DNA of 5,977 nucleotides from Alistipes sp. (lineage in GTDB: Bacteria > Bacteroidota > Bacteroidia > Bacteroidales > Rikenellaceae). The position numbers and the translations under genes were made by a program. The first letter of the stretch is position 1, and every line of letters begins with the position of its first letter. Below, piece after piece: positions 1 to 5,977 of this stretch. A model generated the notes under the pieces. That model was not told where the DNA came from, ran no database searches, and worked only from the letters and a program-made list of their open reading frames with translations. The stretch is from positions 1 through 5,977 of the forward strand of contig JAFOYS010000198.1 in the NCBI GenBank assembly GCA_017391435.1. The letters run 5' to 3'.

Positions 1-2063
1 AATTCAAAGTCTAATGGGATGGTGTTTGTGGTTTGGGCAACAATAGAGATTTGATTCATAGTTACTCCTAAATCGGCAACATCCTCAAATATGCTCTTAA
101 GGCCATCTATTCGCTTTGAAAGTGTAATGTCAAGGTCGTTGCTAAAAGCTAGTGGGATGTTTACATCGTAGTCGTATCCTATAGTATAACTATCTGTGAC
201 AAATATTGTCTGGATTACCTCCTTGTCGGTCGTTAGATCAAAATTTAGCAAAATTTTATCAGGAAACTCCCCTGTAAACAGTTTTGCAAGGTTGCACGCG
301 ACAAAGTTGTAGTTAGCATCTGTATAGTTTGAGCGGAGAGATTCATCTGCCAGAATAAGTGTGGTTACTCCGCTCTTAATTGTGCCATCAGTAACAGAGG
401 CGGCCTTTATCTCAACATTGTTTATTTCAACGCAATTCTCAATATTTACCTCATTATTGACAACAGGAATAAGCTGAGCAGAGACAACTGCACCTATAGT
501 GAGCGGATTCTCAATGTTTAGTCTGATTATAGGTCGCAGACCCAAGTCGGCTATCGATATAGATATGTTTTTGCTCAAATCGCCCAGCTCTATTGCCGCT
601 TGCTCATTGTACTTATACTCTACGCGACCCTCAACAGATACAAGTTCAAGGGTAGTGCTGTCAAAGCCGGCAGAGAACTCTATCTGCTTTTCGTGTAGAA
701 TTGTTGACAGCTTTACCTCTGTACCAGCCTCAATGTATGCGGCAATGTCAGGGGTAAAGTCTAATGAAATTTTACCATTTTGAGGCACTAAACCCTCTCC
801 AGAAAAGACAAGCGCGTCAAGGTTGATGTCAATCTTGTGGCGCAGATTGTCAAGAGTAGTTTTTAATGTGTGGGTAGTTGCGTCATAGCCACTCTGTTTA
901 TCATTGTGTAGGGTCAGATAGTCAGGGAGTTGTGCTTCAATAACTATGTGCTGAGCTATTGCGTCGTCTAACCAATCAAGACCCTCTGCAAGTAGGTGCA
1001 TAGGGGAGTGGTCAGAGAAGTTTACCCTGTTTATGCTCTTAATTTGCTCTGGTAGGTCGTTGAGAGTTATCTCAGAGTTGTTTGCTGCAAGAGCGCCGTG
1101 CTCAAGAAGCATTACCTCATTGAGTACTATATCCGCATCTTGATACTGAAGTGCAGTGTTGATATGTAGCTCTGGAAGAGAGTTTATAGTAAGAGTATTT
1201 GCTCGTGAAGTGATGTCAAAAGATAGGTGATAACCAAACTCAATCGGAATTGTCAGTTTGTTATTCTCTACTACTGAGTCATTGGCTATACTATTTAGAT
1301 AGACAGTAAAGTCAATCTTATTAGTACCGGCAGCAAAAACCTGATTGTCTGCAATTTGATATGTTGTAGTATGGCCTTGGTGGTCAATCTGCTGCAGTGG
1401 ATTGCCGTTTTTGTCATAGAGCTCATAGCCGTCGTTTGCAATAAGTGATAGGGTAATATGTCCGCCACCATTTATAGCGGCAATATCGTTCAGTGAGAGT
1501 GATAGCTTTACTGCTGCACCCTTGTCCCCCTTAGACTGTGGTTTGAGGTATATGCGCTTGACAGCGGCAAGATATTTAGGCACTTCGTACTCTAAGACTT
1601 CGCTAACAACTCCTTGCTCTGTTGCCTTGATAGTGTGGCCATCAGGAAATGGAATTGTTGTGCCTTGTGGGATATGCAGAGAGCCAAAATCGGTTGGGAT
1701 ATAGTATGGCCTATCAATAATACAAGAGGCACCTGTAATCTCAAACGAAGGGTACTCAACAGAAAAGGTCGTAGTAGTTCTTGGAATGTCAAAACTGTTC
1801 TCAATGCCATCGATTGAGATTTGGCTTCTATCCCCACCAAATGAGAGAGAGTAGTTTCCAGCAGCATCTGTGCTAAGAGCTTTGATGTCATCTAAGTCAA
1901 GGATATCACCCAGCTTCTGCTTGTCAAGATGTCCTAACGGAAGGGTTGTTGTTTTACCGCCTATAGCCACCTGAGTTGAGACTTTGTCAATCTGGAAATC
2001 CTTATCAACGCAAGATGCTACGGCTAATATAGCAATTGCCGCAACTAAAGATTTAAGTTTCAT
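1..2063 (-). CDS. Large Bacteroidales-type lipoprotein of unknown function (3' end outside window)
   Basis: The frame starts with ATG at 2063-2061 and stays open for 687 codons to the left edge, so the C-terminus is missing. Residues 1-18 form a lipoprotein signal: Lys at 2 and 4, a hydrophobic stretch at 6-16, and a VASC lipobox with Cys18 as the lipidation site. Asp20 and Asp22 follow closely, compatible with the acidic export signals of surface lipoproteins in this phylum, but not proof. Residues 19-45 (DKDFQIDKVSTQVAIGG, then a PLG) resemble the start of Bacteroidales lipoproteins that I recall as DUF4621-like; that name is from memory. The rest is rich in alternating hydrophobic and polar strands with many Asn, Asp and Thr, suggesting serial beta-sandwich domains. 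Around 475-530 there is a VEGRVEYKYNE...IELGDL stretch, and near 680 a NTIPLDF motif typical of the last domain, so perhaps 100-200 residues are missing. No catalytic motif is seen. There is no Shine-Dalgarno sequence. It has its own promoter and is separated from the upstream operon by a terminator. Its use of ATA for Ile is much heavier than in the GH3 gene. Confidence -1.
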   Translation of the reverse strand, partial: MKLKSLVAAIAILAVASCVDKDFQIDKVSTQVAIGGKTTTLPLGHLDKQKLGDILDLDDIKALSTDAAGNYSLSFGGDRSQISIDGIENSFDIPRTTTTFSVEYPSFEITGASCIIDRPYYIPTDFGSLHIPQGTTIPFPDGHTIKATEQGVVSEVLEYEVPKYLAAVKRIYLKPQSKGDKGAAVKLSLSLNDIAAINGGGHITLSLIANDGYELYDKNGNPLQQIDHQGHTTTYQIADNQVFAAGTNKIDFTVYLNSIANDSVVENNKLTIPIEFGYHLSFDITSRANTLTINSLPELHINTALQYQDADIVLNEVMLLEHGALAANNSEITLNDLPEQIKSINRVNFSDHSPMHLLAEGLDWLDDAIAQHIVIEAQLPDYLTLHNDKQSGYDATTHTLKTTLDNLRHKIDINLDALVFSGEGLVPQNGKISLDFTPDIAAYIEAGTEVKLSTILHEKQIEFSAGFDSTTLELVSVEGRVEYKYNEQAAIELGDLSKNISISIADLGLRPIIRLNIENPLTIGAVVSAQLIPVVNNEVNIENCVEINNVEIKAASVTDGTIKSGVTTLILADESLRSNYTDANYNFVACNLAKLFTGEFPDKILLNFDLTTDKEVIQTIFVTDSYTIGYDYDVNIPLAFSNDLDITLSKRIDGLKSIFEDVADLGVTMNQISIVAQTTNTIPLDFE

Positions 2064-2087
2064 AATGTTTTGCTTGGTTTAGTGCTA

Positions 2088-2118
2088 CAAATATATGTTA
2101 TATTTTGTAAATAAACAA
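2088..2118 (-). promoter_or_regulatory. Bacteroidota-type promoter of the lipoprotein gene
   Basis: On the minus strand a perfect TAnnTTTG box (TATATTTG) lies at 2095-2088. A TTG, as a partial -33 element, lies at 2118-2116, 20 bases upstream. Transcription would begin near 2082, giving a short leader of about 20 bases before the ATG at 2063. Box sequence and spacing are seen directly; use as a promoter is inferred from the known Bacteroides primary sigma factor consensus. Confidence -1.
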
Positions 2119-2130
2119 CCAAATATTATG

Positions 2131-2167
2131 AAAAATAACGGCGAACACTCTGTAGTGCTCGCCGTTT
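2131..2167 (-). terminator. Rho-independent terminator of the mscS-DUF5606 operon
   Basis: Bases 2139-2149 pair with 2154-2164 in an 11-bp stem, with one position (2145/2158) that forms G-U in minus-strand RNA and a four-base loop. Two more A-T pairs extend the base (2137-2138 with 2165-2166). In minus-strand RNA the stem is followed by UUAUUUUU. It lies 20 bases past the stop of the DUF5606 gene, and the lipoprotein promoter starts about 13 bases beyond it. The U-rich side faces the minus-strand direction, which fixes orientation. Confidence -1.
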
Positions 2168-2186
2168 TGGTCTGTATGTGTCTCTG

Positions 2187-2606
2187 TTACTCCTCAGACT
2201 GCTCCTCCTCCTGCTCTGGTAGGCGGAACTCAGTCATACCTGCACCAACAAGAAGGTTGAACCAACTTACTGCCTTCTTGATATCAGATACGTGAACACG
2301 CTCGCGGTCGTAGTCAGTAATAACTGCACCAAAGAACTCCTTTAGAGCCTCGTTAGACTCCTTGTGTGATAGCGCCTGCTTACCCTCGGTATATGCGTAC
2401 ATCTTTGTAAATACCTCTGCAAGTGGAATATCCTCACCCTCAGTGTACATTGAAATCTCAGAAAGTGCGCTAACCTTTGAAGATGCAGTTGCGTTGCTAC
2501 GCTTACCGTCAAGTAGTGACTCTACGATAAAACCATTGCGTGACTGTGCTATGTAGCGATAGAGACCAGGCTGGCCGGCAATCGCCAAAATGTCTTTTAA
2601 TTCCAT
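2187..2606 (-). CDS. DUF5606-type protein, 139 aa, function unknown
   Basis: The complete frame has 139 codons, ATG at 2606 and TAA at 2189-2187. The N-terminal part matches what I recall of the Bacteroidota DUF5606 family: a DILAIAGQPGLY start (residues 5-16), then FIVESLLDGKR (26-36), an SKV...LSEISMYT segment (43-55) and an EDIPLAEVF segment (58-66). A second conserved-looking segment, SDIKKAVSWFNLLVGAG (107-123), is followed by a strongly acidic tail of Glu and Gln (131-139). There is no signal peptide or membrane segment, so it should be cytoplasmic. It starts 13 bases after the stop of the mscS gene with no promoter box between, so the two are almost certainly co-transcribed, and a strong terminator follows. 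No enzymatic residues are recognisable. The family assignment is fairly sure; no biochemical role is known to me. Confidence -1.
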   Translation of the reverse strand: MELKDILAIAGQPGLYRYIAQSRNGFIVESLLDGKRSNATASSKVSALSEISMYTEGEDIPLAEVFTKMYAYTEGKQALSHKESNEALKEFFGAVITDYDRERVHVSDIKKAVSWFNLLVGAGMTEFRLPEQEEEQSEE

Positions 2607-2619
2607 ACTATTTGTATTA

Positions 2620-3555
2620 TTAGTTTTGTTTAATGTGAATATCCATCTGTGGGAAAGGGAAGTTGATACCTTTCAAAGGTAACTCCTTGTAAATACGCTC
2701 GTTAATATCCCAATATAGTGCCCAATAGTTGTCGTTGGCTGCCCACGCGCGCACTGAAATTATTACAGCACTATCGGCAAGCTCTGCAAGTACAACCATA
2801 GGTGCTGCAGGCTCTGTAAGTACACGACTATCTTGTGAAAGCATCTCTAAAATAGCCTTGCGTGCAACATCAATGTCGTCGCCATAGCTAATAGAGATCT
2901 TCCACTCTACACGGCGGACTGTAGGCTGTGAGTAGTTGTCAACAATCGAAGATGATATAGCGCTATTTGGCACATATATAATTCGGTTATCAGGTGTGCT
3001 TAGCTGTGTAGAGAATAGTCCAATAGACTTAACTGTTCCCGACTGACCCTGAGCAGTGATATAGTCTCCAATACGATAAGGGCGGAGAAGTAGAAGGATA
3101 ACTCCACCTGCAAAGTTCTGCAGTGTGCCACTTAGTGCCATACCAATAGCAAGACCCGCAGAGGCAAATATCGCAAGGAATGACGATGTGTTGACGCCCA
3201 AAGTCTGGATGGCTGCAAGGATTACAAGAATGGTCATAACCACCTTGATCATACTGCGTAAAAAGTTGCGTAACGAAAGGTCAACATTTCTACGATCAAA
3301 TGAGCGGTCGAGGATTCGCAAAATCCAGTTTGTAACTATCTTGCCAATATAGTATATTGCAATAGCGAGAATAATCTTTAGACCAATCCAAAGAGCCTGC
3401 TCAATGAAATTGTTCATTAGAGCATTGTAGTCAGTCTTGAATAACTTAGTCACCGCTTCTGTAAGTTGAGCCTTCTGAACACTGTCTGGAAGTATCAGAT
3501 TCTCAACAATTTTGGTAGCATCTTCACTCTGAAGTAGAAAAGTCATATGGCTCAT
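2620..3555 (-). CDS. mscS: MscS-family small-conductance mechanosensitive channel
   Basis: This inner-membrane channel opens under membrane tension and releases ions and small solutes during hypo-osmotic shock. The 311 residues are slightly longer than E. coli MscS (286), mostly through the N-terminus. Membrane segments are visible at about 53-80 (TM1), 101-120 (TM2) and 122-157 (TM3, pore helix). The pore segment AGLAIGMALSGTLQNFAGG (133-151) aligns with E. coli TM3: Leu135 corresponds to gate Leu105, Met139 to gate Leu109, Gly143 to the Gly113 kink and Asn147 to Asn117. The beta domain follows with RPYRIGDYI (158-166), G..GTV (170-175) and the VPN motif (195-197). The cytoplasmic cage domain ends in YWDINERI (281-288) and FPFPQMDIHIK (299-309), close to E. 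coli. The start at 3555 is chosen, but Met4 at 3546 is equally possible. It is first in an operon with the DUF5606 gene. Confidence -1.
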   Translation of the reverse strand: MSHMTFLLQSEDATKIVENLILPDSVQKAQLTEAVTKLFKTDYNALMNNFIEQALWIGLKIILAIAIYYIGKIVTNWILRILDRSFDRRNVDLSLRNFLRSMIKVVMTILVILAAIQTLGVNTSSFLAIFASAGLAIGMALSGTLQNFAGGVILLLLRPYRIGDYITAQGQSGTVKSIGLFSTQLSTPDNRIIYVPNSAISSSIVDNYSQPTVRRVEWKISISYGDDIDVARKAILEMLSQDSRVLTEPAAPMVVLAELADSAVIISVRAWAANDNYWALYWDINERIYKELPLKGINFPFPQMDIHIKQN

Positions 3556-3573
3556 TTTTTATCTTTCGGGGTG

Positions 3574-3581
3574 CTAAATTA
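3574..3581 (-). promoter_or_regulatory. Possible -7 box for the mscS operon
   Basis: TAATTTAG at 3581-3574 matches the Bacteroidota TAnnTTTG box at all but one fixed position and would give a leader of about 12 bases to the ATG at 3555. No TTTG or TTG lies at the expected distance upstream, so this is a tentative call. It is the best candidate seen in the 109-bp divergent region on this strand. Confidence -1.
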
Positions 3582-3623
3582 CTAAAATTTTCAATATGGA
3601 GCGTTAAATTAAAAAATTATTAC

Positions 3624-3631
3624 TAATTTTG
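3624..3631 (+). promoter_or_regulatory. -7 promoter box for the GH3 gene
   Basis: TAATTTTG is a perfect match to the Bacteroidota TAnnTTTG box and lies in the AT-rich divergent region. Transcription would start near 3637, leaving about 28-34 bases before the start codon. No good -33 TTTG is present around 3601-3604 (bases there are GCGT), so the promoter may be moderate or need an activator. No Shine-Dalgarno sequence precedes the ATG, as is usual in this phylum. Confidence -1.
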
Positions 3632-3664
3632 TTTGATTTTCCAGATTGTGTCTAACCTAAAATA

Positions 3665-5788
3665 ATGTTTATGAAAAAGTTATTACTAACACTTTCAGCG
3701 CTTTTTGTCTCGGCAGCTGTTGTTGCTCAGCCGGTGATGAGTTATGAGGAGGCTGAAGCAAAGGCAAATGAGATTCTTAAGACTCTGACTCTTGAGGAGA
3801 AACTCTCAATGACTCAGGGTCACAACCGTTTCTTCTTCCCAGGAGTTCCTGAGAAGGGTCTACCTTATATCTACACCACGGATGCATCTATGGGTGTTAA
3901 GAATAAGCAGCATCTTCACGACGCTGGAGAGATTGTCCTTGCAGAGCGTACAACACAGTTCCCTGCATTTATTATGCTCGCAGCGACCTTTAACCCTGAT
4001 TTGGCATACAAGTACGGCCACGCAGTAGGCGAGGAGGCTCGTATGGCGGGCGCTGGCGTTATTCTCGGCCCTGGTATGAATATCTACCGTAATGCTCAAT
4101 GTGGTCGTAACTTTGAGTATCTTGGCGAGGATCCACACCTTGCAGCGTCAATTATCTATGACTATGTTACAGGTATGCAGAGTACAGGAACCCTTGCTTG
4201 TGCAAAGCACTTCCTATGCAACCAGACAGAGTTCTATCGCCGTCGTTCAAACTCTATTGTTGACGAGCGAGCAATAATGGAGATCTATACACCTGCATTC
4301 AAGGCTGCTATTGATGCTGGTGTGGCAACTGTTATGACCGCCTACAATCAGCTAAATGGCAAGTGGACAGGCCAGAGCAAGTATGTTATTACAGACCTTC
4401 TGCGCGGAACTCTTGGCTTTAAGGGTATGGTAATGTCTGACTGGAACTCAATATATGATTGGAAGGATGTAATTTTCTCTGGTCAGAACCTTGATATGCC
4501 TGGTGAGGATATGTTCTATATCAAGAAGAAGCCTGCAGACCTTGTTGCTGAGGGTGTTGTGACAGAGAAGGATATTGAGAATATGATTCGTCCAACTATC
4601 GCAACTTGTCTTCGTTGGGGTCTTTATGACCGTTACAACAGTGGTAAGCAGTATGACAAGTCGCTTGAGGCAAAACTCCCAGCGCACCTTGATATTAGCT
4701 ACCAGACTGCTGCTGAGGGTGCTGTATTGCTTCGTAATAACGGCATCCTGCCTCTTGCAACCTCTGCAAAGGTGCTTGTTGTCGGCAAGTGGCTTGATAA
4801 GGTTCCTCACGGTGGTGGTGCAGCTCGCGTAACTGGTTACGACCATATCACACTTAAGGATGTGCTTACAGAGAGCTTCGGCAGCAATGTTAAGTTTGTT
4901 GAAAAGCCAAGCGCTGGTCAGCTTAAGTCTGCAGAGGTAGTGCTTTGCGTAACAGGTACATTTGATTCTGAGTCTACTGAGCGTCCATTTGCTATGGATA
5001 AGAAGGATGAGGCGCTTGTTCGTCTTGCGGTTGAGAATAATCCAAAGACCGTTGTGCTTGTTCACTCAGGCTCGGCAATTGATATGACCGCTTGGGCTGA
5101 TAAGAGCGCTGCAATTCTCTACGGATGGTACCCTGGTCAGAATGGTCAGAAGGCTATTCGTGATATTCTTATTGGTAAGGTTAATCCATCTGGTAAGCTT
5201 CCAATGACTATTGAGCGCAGCTTTAAGGACTCTCCAGCTGTAAACTCTGTACCTGAGGGCTTTAGCCTTTCAAAGGCAAAGGGTAACCCTAATGAGAAGG
5301 CTTTCCAGACCTGGACTTACGATGTTCACTACGATGAGTCTGTACTTGTTGGTTATCGTTGGTATGAGAAGAAGGGCATTGAGCCGCTCTTCCCATTTGG
5401 TTACGGATTGAGCTATACAACATTCTCGCTTGATAAGGCAAAGATTCTTAGCAAGGGTAAGGTAAAGACCCTTACTGCAGATAAGCCTCTGAAGGTGGCC
5501 ATTGAGCTTACAAATACAGGAAATGCTGCTGGAGCAGAGGTTGTTCAGCTCTACATTGCTGAGAAGAATCCAACAGTTCTGCGTCCAAATAAGGAGCTTA
5601 AGGCTATTAAGAAGGTTGCTGTAGAGCCAGGTAAGAAGGCTGTTGTAACCTTTGAGGTTGATAAGAAGATGTGCTCATTCTGGTGCGACAAGAGCCACTC
5701 TTGGTATGCAAATGCCGGCGAGTATGAAATCCTTATCGGTAATAGCTCTGCTAATATCTCTGCAACACTTCCATTTGTTGTAGAGTAG
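3665..5788 (+). CDS. Secreted glycoside hydrolase family 3 enzyme, beta-glucosidase type
   Basis: GH3 enzymes cleave beta-linked glucose or xylose from the non-reducing end of oligosaccharides with retention. The complete frame has 707 codons, normal for a multidomain GH3. A signal peptide (KK, hydrophobic core, VVA at 19-21, then Gln22) predicts signal peptidase I cleavage after Ala21 and a periplasmic enzyme. Translation may start at Met1 or at Met3 (3671), which gives a more typical MKKLLL start. The N-terminal barrel (about 40-310) has GRNFEYLGEDP (147-157), the KH pair (181-182), MTAYN (224-228) and the nucleophile Asp259 in VMSDW. The second domain (about 350-585) has GAVLLRNNGILPL (353-365). 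Glu436 in a SESTER segment is the likely acid/base, aligning with the GEAxSR element of BglX-like enzymes; this is inferred. FPFGYGLSYT (576-585) leads into a fibronectin III-like domain (about 605-705). Asp73 sits in TDASMGV rather than the usual DGP. Substrate cannot be read from sequence. Codon use is strongly biased (AAG, GAG, CTT, almost no ATA), suggesting high expression. Confidence -1.
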   Translation: MFMKKLLLTLSALFVSAAVVAQPVMSYEEAEAKANEILKTLTLEEKLSMTQGHNRFFFPGVPEKGLPYIYTTDASMGVKNKQHLHDAGEIVLAERTTQFPAFIMLAATFNPDLAYKYGHAVGEEARMAGAGVILGPGMNIYRNAQCGRNFEYLGEDPHLAASIIYDYVTGMQSTGTLACAKHFLCNQTEFYRRRSNSIVDERAIMEIYTPAFKAAIDAGVATVMTAYNQLNGKWTGQSKYVITDLLRGTLGFKGMVMSDWNSIYDWKDVIFSGQNLDMPGEDMFYIKKKPADLVAEGVVTEKDIENMIRPTIATCLRWGLYDRYNSGKQYDKSLEAKLPAHLDISYQTAAEGAVLLRNNGILPLATSAKVLVVGKWLDKVPHGGGAARVTGYDHITLKDVLTESFGSNVKFVEKPSAGQLKSAEVVLCVTGTFDSESTERPFAMDKKDEALVRLAVENNPKTVVLVHSGSAIDMTAWADKSAAILYGWYPGQNGQKAIRDILIGKVNPSGKLPMTIERSFKDSPAVNSVPEGFSLSKAKGNPNEKAFQTWTYDVHYDESVLVGYRWYEKKGIEPLFPFGYGLSYTTFSLDKAKILSKGKVKTLTADKPLKVAIELTNTGNAAGAEVVQLYIAEKNPTVLRPNKELKAIKKVAVEPGKKAVVTFEVDKKMCSFWCDKSHSWYANAGEYEILIGNSSANISATLPFVVE

Positions 5789-5809
5789 GAAACTATCTTT
5801 GTGTAGAAC

Positions 5810-5841
5810 AAAAGGTTGCGCTGAAAAGTGCAACCTTTTTT
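5810..5841 (+). terminator. Rho-independent terminator after the GH3 gene
   Basis: Bases 5810-5819 (AAAAGGTTGC) pair with 5830-5839, and 5820-5821 extend the stem against 5828-5829 with one G-U pair, leaving a six-base TGAAAA loop. A run of six T follows the G/C part of the stem (5836-5841). It begins 22 bases after the GH3 stop codon, so the GH3 gene appears to end its transcript here. The A run on the 5' side means it could also work on the other strand, but no gene there needs it. Confidence -1.
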
Positions 5842-5859
5842 GCATAAATTGTTTCAAGT

Positions 5860-5890
5860 TTTGGAATATTGAAAGGATTTGCTATCTTTG
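5860..5890 (+). promoter_or_regulatory. Near-perfect Bacteroidota promoter for the gene at 5911
   Basis: TTTG at 5860-5863 is followed after exactly 19 bases by TATCTTTG at 5883-5890, matching the published Bacteroides -33/-7 consensus (TTTG and TAnnTTTG). Transcription should start near 5896, leaving a leader of roughly 15 bases before the ATG at 5911. It is the best promoter in the window and supports both the reality and the start of the truncated downstream gene. Confidence -1.
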
Positions 5891-5910
5891 TAGGTCTAAA
5901 ACCTAATTTG

Positions 5911-5977
5911 ATGAAGAAAGTACTATCTTTTTCGTTGTTGCTCATCGTGGGCCTTGTTCTCTCTCAGACCCTTCCAG
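5911..5977 (+). CDS. N-terminus of a membrane or exported protein (3' end outside window)
   Basis: An ATG at 5911 opens a frame that continues to the right edge: 22 complete codons plus one base. It reads M-K-K followed by a long hydrophobic stretch (VLSFSLLLIVGLVLS, residues 4-18) and then QTLP. This is either a signal peptide or the first membrane helix of a multi-spanning protein such as a transporter; the fragment is too short to tell. No lipobox Cys is present within the visible part. A strong promoter lies 20 bases upstream and a terminator separates it from the GH3 gene, so it is an independent unit. Family unknown. Confidence -1.
   Translation, partial: MKKVLSFSLLLIVGLVLSQTLP

Noticed and set aside
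499..783. 94-codon plus-strand open frame
   Set aside because: It lies wholly antisense to the continuous lipoprotein frame, has no promoter box or family resemblance, and its composition is that of a reverse-complement shadow.
1592..1891. 99-codon minus-strand frame, and smaller plus-strand frames at 1522-1704 and 1614-1817
   Set aside because: All overlap the lipoprotein gene in other frames, and the lipoprotein frame has the lipobox and family-like motifs. These are shadows.
1..2063. Possibility that the first 2 kb is non-coding or a long regulatory region
   Set aside because: Reading the minus strand from 2063 gives 687 codons with no stop, a lipoprotein signal and sensible protein composition. 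It has no stop only because the gene runs off the window.
2095..2295. 66-codon plus-strand frame rich in Cys and Ser
   Set aside because: It runs through the terminator and the antisense of the acidic tail of the DUF5606 gene. The Cys/Ser richness comes from reverse-complemented Glu codons.
3860..4138. 92-codon minus-strand frame inside the GH3 gene
   Set aside because: Antisense shadow of the GH3 catalytic barrel coding region, with no independent support.
4448..5065. 205-codon minus-strand frame inside the GH3 gene
   Set aside because: It is long only because the strong codon bias of the GH3 gene suppresses stops on the opposite strand. No start signal or recognisable domain is present, and the GH3 frame has catalytic motifs here.
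1..5977. Mobile elements, CRISPR arrays, tRNA or rRNA genes, toxin-antitoxin or defence systems
   Set aside because: No transposase or integrase motifs, terminal inverted repeats, regularly spaced repeats or tRNA cloverleaf were seen, and all coding space is taken by the five genes described.

Overview
The window looks like ordinary chromosomal DNA from a member of the Bacteroidota, most likely the order Bacteroidales. The evidence is the promoter style (TAnnTTTG boxes at -7, one with a TTTG box exactly 19 bases upstream), starts without Shine-Dalgarno sequences, a DUF5606-type protein (a family I know only from Bacteroidota), and a large lipoprotein whose start after the lipobox cysteine resembles Bacteroidales secreted lipoproteins. 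Genus cannot be fixed from this sequence.

Layout. Positions 1-2063 are the 5' part of one long minus-strand gene for an outer-membrane-type lipoprotein. It is open for 687 codons and runs off the left edge. Positions 2064-2186 hold its promoter and, just upstream, a strong hairpin terminator that ends the next unit. Positions 2187-3555 are a two-gene minus-strand operon, transcribed right to left: an MscS-type mechanosensitive channel, then 13 bases later a DUF5606 protein. Positions 3556-3664 are an AT-rich divergent promoter region. Positions 3665-5788 are a plus-strand gene for a secreted glycoside hydrolase family 3 enzyme (beta-glucosidase type), which appears monocistronic and ends at a hairpin terminator (5810-5841). 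A near-perfect Bacteroidota promoter (5860-5890) then drives a gene starting at 5911, of which only 22 codons are in the window.

How the genes relate. The channel and the DUF5606 protein are co-transcribed, so a shared envelope or osmotic role is possible but unproven. The GH3 enzyme probably acts in the periplasm on oligosaccharides; no SusC/SusD pair, regulator or other carbohydrate gene is visible next to it. The lipoprotein has its own promoter. No stretch longer than 300 bases lacks a gene.

I found no mobile element, CRISPR array, tRNA, rRNA or clear new multi-gene system. The least explained part is the large lipoprotein.
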